Assembly: GCA_009733575.1 (NCBI GenBank)
Contig: ML769540.1
Coordinates: 1-46,906, forward strand
Length of the DNA: 46,906 nucleotides
From: Gymnopus androsaceus JB14
Taxonomy: Eukaryota; Basidiomycota; Agaricomycetes; Agaricales; Omphalotaceae
Reading direction: 5' to 3'
The stretch's first letter is position 1, and each line of letters opens with the position of its first letter. The translations under genes and the position numbers were made by a program. Of the stretch, positions 33,816-44,490 are shown piece after piece. The notes under the pieces are model-generated. The model was not told the origin of the DNA and did not search any database. It saw only the letters and a program-made list of their open reading frames with translations.

Positions 33816-35408
33816 ATGACCCTGATATCTGTGGATCCGTCCTACAACTCAATCGAGACTCCAGAGTTAACTATAAAAACACCAAATTACGAATCTCTCG
33901 TCTCGGTGCGTGAGGTAGAATCATTCAGCATGTTTCCTCCTAACTCAACAGATATCACAGTACTTTATAGGTCCGTATTATCACTACTACATAACCCTTA
34001 ACCTCGATATTAAATATTTCTTTAGTATCAACTGCCACTCTGCTCGTTTACGATTATTGCTTGACCTTGGATCTGGAATGTGAATTTGTATGGTCCAACC
34101 TGCGCAGATGGTCCAATGCTTTGTATCTGATACAAAGATACTTGCCCTTTCTTGACATGATGCTGTTGCTCACAAGTGAGAGCTGAGGGCACGATTTGAA
34201 GTGACGGCTAGTGACTCAATTTACTACTAGGCACCTTTGCATCTGACTTCGGCGAAAAATACTGCTACATTGTGCTCGATGCCAGCCTCTGTGCGTGACT
34301 TTCTTTGATAGGGTACCAATACTGATAACTTTGTCTAGGGCTGCATACCGGAGGAATATGTTTATCGGAAGGTAGCTAAGTGCTCTCTTATCATCGCTAT
34401 TATATTCTCTTATATTCAATCATACATAGTGGTGCTATCGATGCGAGTATGGGCCATATCCAGAGATCGCTTTCAACAGCATTTCGTCTATATCTTATCT
34501 GCCTCACTCGTTGGTTTTCTCATTGCGGCATTAACTGTAACAGGTATATACTCCAACAGAACAGACTGTATGACATTCTTTACAATTCTCCTGTTTTTTC
34601 TTTGACACCATATGCACAGATGTTCCGCTTCCAGAACCACTGCGAGGTTGCCTGCACACACAGAACCCCATAGGATTTGCATTAGGATTTGGAATATTAG
34701 TGCTATATGAATGCGGTGCGCGGCTGGTAGCTTCTGCATTCCGTCAAAAACTAACCTGTATACAATGCTATGAAGGCTGTTTCCTGCTCATCGTCCATCC
34801 CGCGATTTCGCAATGTGAGTAATAGCTTACCTGTGTCGAACTTACCGTCTGAGCCAGACGAACATATAAGTCAAGAACAAAAAACTTTCGTATCTTTATA
34901 ATCCTGTGTATCGAGACGGTGAGTAGCTATCTTCTTGATACATCGTCCTAAATTTATTTTTTAGGTGTATTTCAGTATATTCTCTTTTTTGGTAAGTTCT
35001 GAATCTTGCTCGACTGTTAACCTCCTTTTGACTCCCGGCCGCCTACAAGTAATGAACGGTATCAACATTGCCATGGTCTTTGGTATATCGGTGAGATACG
35101 TTGCATCTCATGGCACATCTCTAATGTACTTACCTTGATATTCAGACTGGTCTGGGCTACATCTGCATGCCGTAGGAGTACTCATATAAGCTGCAGACTT
35201 CACCAGCTGATAAAATTTTCATACTAGCTTGATGCGTGTCTTACACTCCATTACAACCAGTCGAATCGTGCTTCACATCCGCCAAGCAATGGACACCTCA
35301 GTGACCTACTCTGATGGAGGATCCCCTATCTTCGATATCTCTAGCCAATCTGACGTTGACAGGAGTATCCTTTTTAGGGCAGTCCATTCAACGGAAACGG
35401 AAGCTTGA
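33816..35408 (+). CDS. DUF6533-domain multi-pass membrane protein, array copy 3
   Basis: Starts at ATG 33816 (MTLISVDPSYNSIETPELT) and follows copy 2 exon by exon: STATLLVYDYCLTLDLECEF, ALYLIQRYLPFLDMMLLLT, LHTGGICLSEVVLSMRVWAI, FVYILSASLVGFLIAALTV, PLPEPLRGCLHTQNPIGFAL, VYRDGVFQYILFF, NGINIAMVFGIS, and a tail HSITTSRIVLHIRQAM to STETEA. It is the most diverged of the array in sequence but keeps the reading frame where checked. As a paralogue of copy 2 it probably shares its membrane topology. Function unknown. Confidence 0.8.
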
Positions 35409-35493
35409 TAAAATGCAGGTTAAACTTCGCTAGCTACTAGTACAGCTTTGATCGATCCATGATTTTGTACATATACATTATACTTCTCCTCCT

Positions 35494-36711
35494 CTAATAA
35501 TCCCAAGATAGCACACCACGGTAACGAATCTTTCCATCTTTAAGTTTTTGAATCGCTTCGTTAATGCCTTCTTCGGACATTGGAAATTTCTCAATCATAG
35601 GCCTGACGTTGTTTCGATCAGCGAACTCGAGCATTTTGTTCCTGGTATTCATCCGTGTGAGTATGTGTGTTTAACGATAAGGAAGAACTTACTGGATGTA
35701 ACGCGTCGCAAGAATAGTTCCAACAATTTTGATTCCCCGAATAATAGTCAGCTGATGAGGTGCAGTGAGCTGCGCCTCTGAAACAGTCAGAGGCATGATT
35801 GTGGCCTCCTGAGCTAGGATAGGATAGTATTGCCCAAGGTCAACCAAAGACGAAGTCGTGATGATCAAACGGTCTATTGGTTTGGAGACGCCCAGCTTGG
35901 AGAAATCCTCAACACCTTTCGTCGCATAAAATTCATTCGCGCCCAGAGATAATGCTTCTTCCTTCTTTGAATCAGTACCAGAGAATGCAACGACATCGCA
36001 ACCCATTTTCGCCTGAAAAGAGTTATTCAGTTAATGCGCTAGGCGAATAACGAAGGAAACCCGCGCGCACAGCGAACTGGATCGCAAGATGGCCTAGCCC
36101 ACCAATACCCACAATCCCGACTCGATCGATAGGCCTGCAGTATTCAATCAAAGGCGTGAAGACAGTTGCGCCGCCGCACATGAGTGGGCCAGCGTATTCG
36201 GATGGGAGCCCATCAGGTACGCGGAACAACCACCTCTCTTTCCACACGCCGATATCGCTGAAGGAGCCTTGATCAAAGTCGCTTTGACCGTACATCTTTG
36301 CCTCTGGGCAGTAACGATCGCTCCCGGAGAGGCACTGCGGGCAGACACCGCACGCCTTGTGCTCATATCCCCAGCCTACTCGGTCACCTTCTTTGAGCAA
36401 TGTACAGGAGGTTCCCACAGCTTTGACGATTCCGACAGCTAAAGAAAGTTCAGGCAGGTCAGCGTCGAACAGAACCTTGAATCTCACCCTCGTGCCCCAG
36501 TGCTATGTCCTGATTCAAATAATGCAAGTCTGTACCACAGAGTCCCCTTTGTGACGCAAAGGTTAGTCTATAAGCTTGATAATGGTAAACACGATGCTAC
36601 TCACGAATGGGTGACTTGGACAAGAACTTCATCAGGCTCTAGTTTTTCACGAGTTAGAGAAGATTTTACGACCTTCCCTTCCTTCGATCCGTGAAAAGTT
36701 ATTCCTTGCAT
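35494..36711 (-). CDS. zinc-dependent cinnamyl-alcohol-dehydrogenase-type enzyme, second copy
   Basis: Starts at ATG 36711 (MQGITFHGSKEGKVVKSSL). Catalytic zinc motif SGLCGTDLHYLNQD and LGHE; structural zinc loop CGVCPQCLSGSDRYC; cofactor glycines GIVGIGGLGHLAIQFA; end LSWDY. Introns are short and phases join well. It is a paralogue of the gene at 25032-26543 in opposite orientation, about 9 kb away, with the carrier, HNH and DUF6533 genes between. Compared with that copy, its GLCGTD motif is in one exon. Likely NADPH-dependent aldehyde/alcohol interconversion in the cytosol; substrate unknown. Confidence 0.9.
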
Positions 36712-36898
36712 GATGATAGTGGGTAGTGAAGAATTCTCTTGGAAGAATCGCTAATCTCTTATATGCGCTTCCAAAGTGCTTCCGCCGTCCAGAAAGATCA
36801 TCGGTGATGTCATGACTCGATCGGGACATCTTCAGCGCGCTCAAGCAGCGATAAGTTCCTAAGAGCAGAAATGACGAGTACAGTGGAATGATACTGCA

Positions 36899-36985
36899 TG
36901 TGCGTCCTGAGATTTTGAATTCGGAAATTCGCACAGGTGCCCCTTTCGAGAATTGAGGTTCACTGAGATAACCAGTAAATCAGTA
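36899..36985. repeat. direct repeat, copy 1 (partner 37072-37150)
   Basis: The segment from gtgcgtcc through cgcacaggtgcccctttcg to cagtaaa is repeated about 173 bp downstream. Each copy begins gtgcg and has cgcac about 25-30 bases later, so each can fold into a small stem. Confidence 0.8.
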
Positions 36986-37071
36986 AATTTATACTTCTTG
37001 ATGGAGAGAAATCAAGAATTTCTGTTCCAGGATTGAGATAAACACTTTAACACCGGATATGATATATTGTG

Positions 37072-37150
37072 TGCGTCCTTCTTAATTTCCGAATTTCGCA
37101 CAGGTGCCCCTTTCGAAGTTGAAGCTCACCAAGATACTCAGTGAATTACC
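37072..37150. repeat. direct repeat, copy 2 (partner 36899-36985)
   Basis: Same core as copy 1, including cgcacaggtgcccctttcg unchanged, and diverged on both sides. It lies between the second CAD-type gene and the DUF6593 gene, so it could be regulatory or a decayed element. Confidence 0.8.
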
Positions 37151-37238
37151 GGTATGATATCGAAGACCAGCTCGCGGACTTGAAGTTGTTCGATAGCCAA
37201 AGTTCTTTGCAACTTGAATGCTGGGTAGCTACAGCCTA

Positions 37239-37849
37239 CTATGCACTTCCGCCTACGAGTCCAGCTGCAAGTGCATCACCAGCTTCATCTTCACTGGCCC
37301 GTCGCATATAGACCAGCGTCACTATGACTTCGTCTACTATGTTGACTGCCTGTGAATATATGGATATATTATCATGGTTGCACAACGCAACTACTGTTTG
37401 TGCGCGGTCTTGAGTGAGTAGCTGCATGGAAAGCTTAGTTTCATTGATACCGTCGACTCCTTGTGTGTTTAAAATCTCACCTCCCATACTTTTTTTTCGC
37501 CTTTCCATTTGTATCGAGACCCGTCTGAAGCTGTGAACTCCTTTGGATCGCTGGTGCTTTATGAGTAACTTCAGACGATAAACCGATTCCACTCACGCAT
37601 AGTGGCTGGCCTCATAAGTTTTCTGGGGTAGGTAGCTCTTCCCCCTGACCTCTACAACATGATCATGAAACTGAGGCAACTCAATGAGGCCAATAGGCTC
37701 TCTCTCAGGTCCTTTGTAGATTGTGGTTTTATTGTGTGTAAAATCCTCGTAGGGGTCTCGACGATATATGCAACGACTTCGTCTTTTCGGTGAAGGATAG
37801 TGGTGTTTTTGGCGCTGTCTTTTGAAAGGTAGAGTTTAAATTCAGTCAT
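37239..37849 (-). CDS. DUF6593-domain protein with a frame break
   Basis: Starts at ATG 37849 (MTEFKLYLSKDSAKNTTILH). The expected continuation YEDFTHNKTTIYKGPEREP and LIELPQFHDHV is in a different frame. The switch is at a C run on the minus strand (plus 37752-37755, gggg) and one extra base would restore it. After an intron come KEFTASDGSRYKWKGEKK and, after a second (gtgag...atgcag), LLTQDRAQTVVALCNH and DEVIVTLVYMRRASED. This order (start, T-I-Y-K, A-S-D-G-x-x-Y-K-W, hydrophobic V-T-x-V-Y) fits DUF6593, a basidiomycete family of unknown function. Confidence 0.7.
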
Positions 37850-38512
37850 AGTGGTTAGGGATAAGCGAGGAATGTGGATAAAAGAAAGACTGACATGACT
37901 TTTTATGTTAGACTCGAGCCGACATCATTTTAAGTACACATCTTCGCACTCCTTCAGTGCCGCTGTTGTATCAATCTATCCATGCATATTATATAGGGTT
38001 AGCCTGTGTTTAGTGGAGCGCATATATCTTCACGGCGTCCTTGAATGAAACCGAGGCATACTCTAGGATATTGAAAGACTGGAAGCAGATCCTATTAGCT
38101 TTCTTGAACGATGCGATGGCCCAAGCACCACCGATAAGACGAACGAGTCTGAGGAAAGGCTTGAGAGTCCAGAGCCACTACACTGCGGTATTATGTGAGT
38201 GTCCAGATCTACTAGAGTTTAGAACCGCAAGAACTGCGTAGAGTAGAGGTTGAGAGATCTATGAAAATTGAATCGAAGGAGCCATTCACATTGCAGGAAT
38301 CATTAATATTTCGATTCAGAGCACTAAAAGAATCGTTGGAGCCTGAGATTTGACATGTTAGACCATGGTTGGAGGGATTGAGAAACTCGCGCGCTCCGGC
38401 AAGAGCCGGTCGGAGTTTGAATTCAATTTTTTTTTGTCGTTTCGCTAATCGTTCGTGCTCTTCGATAACTTCCATTCGCCCGCAAGACTCCAAGACTCTT
38501 CAAGACTTCAAA
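37850..38512. other. intergenic, likely promoter region of the eL8 gene
   Basis: No gene is supported. The minus-strand frame at 38212-38493 is polar, overlaps the expected promoter of a ribosomal protein gene, and resembles nothing. Pyrimidine-rich stretches lie just before the eL8 start. Confidence 0.5.
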
Positions 38513-39790
38513 ATGGTGAGACTACGCTTCTAGTTGTCTCGGAGCTCTACTACCAAGGTTTTCTTGTCTCTACAAATTCAAGAATGAGATGGATTGTACG
38601 TTCATTTTTGCGATGACTTTTTTTCGAGTCGAGAGATCTGATTGAACATTTAATTTAGAACCTACCAGCAAGAACGCAATTGTTCTTTTATTGTTCGCTG
38701 AGCCTTAGGGCAATGAAGCAAACACATAATGCTGGGTTGTGCATTCGTTTGCGCAACGCTAGAGCTCCGAGGCGCATTGTTCTTTTGTGATCAATGCTGA
38801 CTTCGTCTCAATGACCAGCCCCCCAAAACCACCAAATCCGGTGCCAAGAAGCCCGCCGCCGCTCCCTTTGGTAGCAAGTCTACCAAAACCAAAAAGAACC
38901 CTCTCTTCGAGGCTGATCCCAAGAACTTCGGTATTGGTAAGTTGCTGGAATTCAACTTGCGTTTTACCTTTTTGTTGATTGTTCCGTGCAGGCCAGCATA
39001 TTCAGCCCCAAACCGACCTCAGCCGATTCGTAAAATGGCCTGAATACGTCCGTCTTCAGCGCCAGAAGACCATCTTGAACCAGCGTCTCAAAGTTCCACC
39101 TTCGATCGCTCAGTTCTCGCACACCCTCGACAAGAACACTGCGACACAGTTATTCAAGCTGCTCACCAAGTACCGCCCCGAGAGCAAGGTTGAGAAGAAG
39201 GCTCGTCTAGAGGCTACTGCTGCTGCCGCTGCTGATGGCAAGGACAAGGATGTTCGTGCATTCGCCAATCTGTACTCGCGTTTTACTGACATGTATCGTT
39301 TTTTCCTCAGGAGACCAAAAAGCCTCTGTTTGTCAAGTATGGTCTCAACCACATCGTTGCCCTCATTGAAGCCAAGAAGGCTTCTCTCGTTGTGATCGCT
39401 CACGACGTCGACCCCATCGAGCTCGTTGTGTTCTTGCCCGCCCTTTGCCGTAAGATGGGTGTCCCATACGTCATCGTCAAGGGTAAAGCCCGTCTTGGTA
39501 CGCTCGTCCACAAAAAGACTGCTGCTGTTGTTGCCATCCAGGAAGTCAAATCGGAGGACCAACGCGAGCTTGCTACCATTGTTTCTGCCGCCAAGGCCAA
39601 CTTGTATGTGAACGTAACTGTCCCTTGACTTTGTACTGACCATAATGGCATCCTTAGCACTGACAAGTACGAAGAGCAGCGCCGACTATGGGGTGGAGGT
39701 CTCCGTGGTAACAAGTCGACCCAAAAGCTGCGCAAGCGCGCCAAGGCTTCTGGCCAGAGCATTAACGCTGCCAGCATTGGCAAGCTATAA
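38513..39790 (+). CDS. RPL8: 60S ribosomal protein eL8 (L7a; yeast Rpl8)
   Basis: Exons 38513-38515 (the ATG alone), 38819-38936, 38992-39251, 39311-39603 and 39658-39790 give 268 codons. The N-terminus [18 protein letters not shown] is basic. Then [22 protein letters not shown], the L7Ae-type RNA-binding core ([39 protein letters not shown]) and the C-terminus [21 protein letters not shown] first exon holding only the start codon, followed by a long intron (303 nt), is a habit of ribosomal protein genes. It is a structural part of the large subunit. The gene looks fully functional. Confidence 0.98.
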
Positions 39791-40346
39791 GTGGGTTAGA
39801 GAGTCGTTGGAGTCTTATTACTATGCGGCCCTATGCTTTATGTTTCGTCTACTTGTGCGACGTTATGACATGTCTTTAGATTTGGAGAATCGACTACATT
39901 CATAATTAATGTAGTTGTAGCTCTACCAAAATTCATTGTAGGGGCTTCCGGCGCGTATATGATTTCGAAAACGTCCGGCGCGTGTACGATTCCGAATGAT
40001 AAAACACCATGTTCGCGCACGATCCTTCTGTTTCGTTCTGGCCAGGGAAATCAAGAAGCTTACAATTCGGATATGCCAAATGGAACAACGTACTACACCG
40101 CTCAGTGGAGCAGACAGATACGATTGATGCCTTTGTATGGTTGTCTTTTCATGTGGCTCTTATCAAACGCTGTTCTCCTATGCTTATTAAAATCGTTCTC
40201 CTGTGGCTCTTATCGTTATCCTCAGATTCTGAGGAGGAGTGAACCGAGAAAAGGAGAGTACATTTTGAGTATCAATTAAATAGCTTTGATACACTTGAAT
40301 ACAGCGAAGCTTGTCTAGACTCTAGGGTCGTGGAGAGCCACGTCGT
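39791..40346. other. intergenic, convergent 3' flanks
   Basis: It contains one local tandem duplication of about 24 bp at 39947-39998 (tccggcgcgt repeated). Open frames here are short and unsupported. Confidence 0.5.
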
Positions 40347-41340
40347 TCATTCTGAACCAGAACCGGACGAACCATCCATCTCCGAGTTCTTACGCTGCCG
40401 CTGTGCAAGCCATTTGTCCCCATTCACAAACATCCGCCTCGAAGGGAAAACTTCCAGAATCTCACACTCGATACCAGGACTGGTTAGAGTATACGTCCTT
40501 CTGAGCTCCTCGCGTGAAGGGAACCCGACCACCTCTACGTCCTTCAACGCGAACGCAGGGACCTGTTTCATCTGTCTAAACGTCTGTCCAATGGCAAACT
40601 TGTCGTCGAGGATTAGACGTTCGCATTCAGGCGAAGTAAGCGTGACGGTGGAGGTTGCGGTACAAACAACAACCCCGCGACACTTGAGAAGGACTTTGCG
40701 GCGTTGGATGATGGGTTTTTCGGGAGATGCAGGGACGTTTCGCGGGGAGTTGTTCGTGTACAGGACTTCGACGGTGATAACGTCGGCGAAGAAGGCGCTA
40801 GAGACGTGCTTAACAGACGATACAACTAGAAAGAGTTGAAATTCTACCTCAAGAGACGTTGGAGGTCGCCCTGAGCTGTAAGCATGATTCTTTCGACCCC
40901 ACTATACTTCTCTGGAGAATCAATCTACGGTTCCAGATTATTAGAATGTTGGAAAGTAGAGATACATAACATACTCGAACGATAGTTTGCGCCGTGCTCC
41001 AAGATTCCTTCATAGCGGTAGACATTTCTTCAAACTTAGAGAGGTGGTGGATGAAGGGTAAGAGTGAGTTGAGTGACAAGATGAACCAATTTAAGTGATA
41101 TCAATGCATCCACAAAGACTCCGAATAGCCTTATGTAGACGATGGAAAATTCTACATTAAGTATGGAGACGGGAGATGGGGAAAGGAGCTAACGTCAAGA
41201 TAGGACCCACCAAGACAAGCGACATCATCAACGTCGTCAAGCACTAGCCTATACGGAACAGATTGTGTCGATGGCACATTTTGAACGTATGGTGTTCTAT
41301 TCAACGTTTGGTATAGCAGATCTGGAACAGGCTTTTGAAA
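40347..41340 (-). CDS. possible chorismate-lyase-fold (DUF98-like) protein
   Basis: Exon pieces on the minus strand join in phase. The 5' piece is TLNRTPYVQNVPSTQSVPYR, then SKFEEMSTAMKESWSTAQTI. After an intron come GVERIMLTAQGDLQRLL, then (intron gtagaa...ctctag) SAFFADVITVEVLYTN, RRKVLLKCRGVVCTATSTV, LDDKFAIGQTFRQMKQVPAF and SPGIECEILEVFPSRRMF, with an acidic Ser/Gly tail. G-D-L-Q-R-L-L...V-x-V-E-V followed by a cysteine-containing strand and I-G-Q-x-F-R resembles bacterial DUF98/UbiC-like chorismate lyases. That is a fold-level inference; no pathway is implied. The first exon and start were not found, so the right edge is approximate. Confidence 0.5.
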
Positions 41341-42088
41341 GACCAAGTTTCTGAAAGTGAGAGACGTTGGAGAGATAAGGAGTTTAGGCGCTTACATTTT
41401 TTGGGCGCTTTTGCATCTCCCAATCCCACATTCAGAGCAGAGCCAGCATTATATAAATATTATTCTGGGCCTGATATGCGAAACGCTGTCTACTGTAAAT
41501 GTTTCAGCCAGATTCATGTTGGGATAGCAAATCAATATGCTCACCTTGGTATTCTCGGTTCTGTCCTCCATTACTACTTATCAGGGATGCTAGTCTTCAT
41601 TCCATTCTTGTGGCTTTACTTGGTCTTGCGCTGTTTGCTTCATTTGTATTTAAGCGGTAAGTTCTGGGTTTTCCGTTAACTCTGGATTGGTTGCAGAGTC
41701 TAGCTTCTAAAAATTTGACCTTCAGGTCATTCCTAACGAGCCAGATGCAACTTTTTGCTCAAGTATTTCTTCATCATGCCATCAAAGAATGGCGAAATGC
41801 GAAGACGAAGACAGAGGCTTTTTCAAGTATGCAGCTCGCAAATCGGCTCAATGTATCATCGACTTTGACATCCTTTGCCGATAGGACCGCTTGCAACAGC
41901 TCTGTCTCAGTGTCTGATGATCAGTCAGCAATTAGCAATAATATCCTGCGGATGAGTGAGCAAGGGGCTATACTCCTAGCAGCAAGACCGCTAGACCCGA
42001 TTGCCCCTGCTGCACGTCCATCTATTTGCTTCACGTTTATAAGGGATCGCAGAAATGGAAGTACTCTATCGTTACTGTAAATTCTAAA

Positions 42089-43428
42089 ATGTCTCCCTCT
42101 CTTCCAAAGACTTTCAAGGCTGCCGTCGTCACGTCTGCTGGCGGAAACTTTGAAATCATCGAAAAACCTCTCGAGGTGAGCGTCGCCGATATTCTACTTC
42201 GGCAACAGTGCTGACAAGTTTATAGGCTCCCAAAGCAGGTACTATCCTCGTCAAAGTACTTGCATGTGGTGTATGTGCTAGGTAAATAACCCGCTCTCTT
42301 AAGATGTCCAGTGATTTATCGTTATCAGCGATGGCATGGTCAAAATGGGAATAGTCCCTTTACCTCGTATACCTGGACATGAGATTGTCGGCGACGTAGT
42401 CTCTGTTCCGGCTGGTGAGAGTCGCTGGAAGGTTGGCGATCGCGTCGGGTCTGGTTGGCACGGTGGCCACTGTCATGAGTGCAGTTCATGCGAGGAGAGC
42501 GACTTCATCACTTGCTCGAAAAAAGCTATCAACGGGTATGTACATAGGATGTCTTTCAATCTGTGGATACTAATTCTTCCTTTAGTGTTTCCCAAGATGG
42601 TGGCTACGCCGAATACGTTCTCCTTCGTACCGAAGCTGTTGTATCTGTCCCCACTGAACTGGATCCCGCTGAAGCAGCCCCTCTTTTCTGTGCTGGTGTC
42701 ACCACCTTTAACTCTCTCCGTCATGTTCATGGCCTCAAGAAAGGTGATGTTGTTGCTATTCACGGCCTTGGAGGTAAGTTTATTCAATGATAGTATTGAA
42801 AAGATTCTTGCTGACGCGAGCTTCGTGCAGGTCTTGGTCACCTTGGGATCCAGTACGCAAAAAAGATGGGCTACAAAGTCGTCGCACTCTCTCAATCCGG
42901 CTCCAAGAAGGAGCTGGCTACGAAACTTGGTGCAGATATTTACCTCGATGGATCAAAGGTCGACCACGTCGAAGAGCTCCTCAAGCTCGGGGGTGCCAAA
43001 GTTATCCTGGCTACTGCACCTAATGGCGACGCTATCACTACTCTCCTGGGTGGTCTTAAACCCGGAGGCACAATGCTTACTGTTGCAAGTAAGGTCGAAA
43101 TTTTGACTCGATTATACTGTAACTGATGAACATTCTTTCTCCAGTCGCAGACCTCAAACTCAGCTCCGTAACCTTGATCAGCAAACGCCTTTCTATTATG
43201 GGATTCCCCGCGGGAGATGCCAACGATTGTGCCGACGCGATTGAGTTTGCACAAACAAGCAACGTCAAGACTATGATCGAGAGGTTTGTCATAGACTCTC
43301 TCATTCTATATGCTACCATGCTAACGTCTAATCTCGTCCCTAACAGATTTCCTCTCGAGAAGGCCAATGAAGCGTTCAACAGGATGCACAGTGGTCAAGC
43401 CAACTTCCGTGCCGTGTTGATTCCTTGA
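42089..43428 (+). CDS. zinc-dependent alcohol dehydrogenase (AdhP type), intact copy
   Basis: Starts at ATG 42089 (MSPSLPKTFKAAVVTSAGG). The catalytic zinc site CGVCASDG is split by an intron, and the HE pair is in PRIPGHEIVG. The structural zinc loop is CHECSSCEESDFITC. The cofactor motif HGLGGLGHLGIQYAKKMG is split by an intron after GLGG. The C-terminus is SGQANFRAVLIP. Length and layout fit short-spaced fungal AdhP enzymes that interconvert alcohols and aldehydes, probably with NAD. The gene is the left unit of a tandem duplication whose upstream homology begins near 41480. Confidence 0.93.
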
Positions 43429-44046
43429 AGAGTACATACTGTAATGCTTACCTCCGCAGAGATAAATAAAGTGTTGTACAATGATAACCTGGTTTAATAC
43501 AGAACTCAAGTTGGGATTGAGCTTGCCGAATCGGCAAGTGAAAACACGTCTAGTCACACATGAGTCACGCGAACTTGTTTACCACCATCTTCGCGGCGAT
43601 TTCTTGATCCACACGCTCTTTACGCTCTAAATCTTTTGGATTGAAACGTGGTATCTCTATTCTACCATTCCCCGTCCACTATAAAATAAGCCCGACACCA
43701 ATTGGCCGAGATTACGCTGGTGATTACTAGACATGTCGAATAAATGTTATGTTTCAAATGCTGTCTACTGTAATGTTTCAGTTAGATTCATGTTGGATGG
43801 CAAGCTGATATTATGAAGGCATTTTTCATCATTTAATGTACATCTTACTCAAAATTGGCTGTTTTTACTCCGTGGATGTACTTTATTTTTACTACTTGTG
43901 GGTACTTGATCATAATTGTTAATTCCAATGTGTACTTTACCAGCATTGAATTTGATATGCTGCTAGGTTCCACTTATAGGTATCTCTGCTCTGGCCACTC
44001 AGTTGTGTATATCTGAAACTATTGATTTTACTTGCATACCTTCCCA

Positions 44047-44194
44047 GCGTACTCTTGAGCTTCACCAGCATACTCTTGAGCTTTTGGTAGCGTACTCTTG
44101 AGCTCCAGTGGCGTACTCTTGAGCTCCGGTGGCATACTCTTGAGCTCCGGTGGTGTACTCCTGAGCTCCTGTGGCATACTCTTGAGCTTCTCTG
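44047..44194. repeat. 21-bp minisatellite, 7 copies
   Basis: Seven units of the type gcgtactcttgagctccggtg lie head to tail, one of them 22 bp. A unit of 21 keeps frame, so the minus-strand ORF (43937-44350) reads as heptads such as RSSRVCH, and the plus strand is also partly open. No family is recognised, and these are probably not genes. Confidence 0.9.
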
Positions 44195-44225
44195 ATCTAT
44201 GTCTGAGAGAATTTCAGGCAAGAGC

Positions 44226-44291
44226 GTGGGAATGTGCAGGAAAAGCTGCTGCAATGCCAAAGTTGCAGCAGCTTTTCCTGCACATTCCCAC
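44226..44291. repeat. perfect 29-bp inverted repeat with an 8-nt loop
   Basis: The left arm 44226-44254 starts gtgggaatgtgcagg. The right arm 44263-44291 is its exact complement. The spacer is tgccaaag. It could form a strong DNA cruciform or RNA hairpin. It lies inside the 1.8-kb insertion. Confidence 0.97.
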
Positions 44292-44490
44292 ACTTGGCTC
44301 ATCATTTGTGCAAAAGAAACTTGAAACTCATATGAACAACTTGAAGACAAAGCAATGGTGGTAAAAAGACAGTAGTAGATGATGAAGTCAGTGACATGTT
44401 CATGGGTCCAAGAAGTACATGATCCTGGGGTCAGTGAATGTCAACAGGTCTCAACCAATGCTCAACCGGTGTCAACCAGATTCACTGGGA

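Noticed and set aside
39110..39643. Minus-strand open frame of 177 codons
   Set aside because: It is the antisense of eL8, whose codon bias leaves the other strand open.
41335..41346. Start codon of the DUF98-like protein at the open-frame edge
   Set aside because: The codon there is TTG, not ATG, and an acceptor (tttcag) lies just before it, so an upstream exon is missing.
44047..44194. CRISPR-like array
   Set aside because: Units are contiguous with no unique spacers and lie in eukaryotic transposon DNA.
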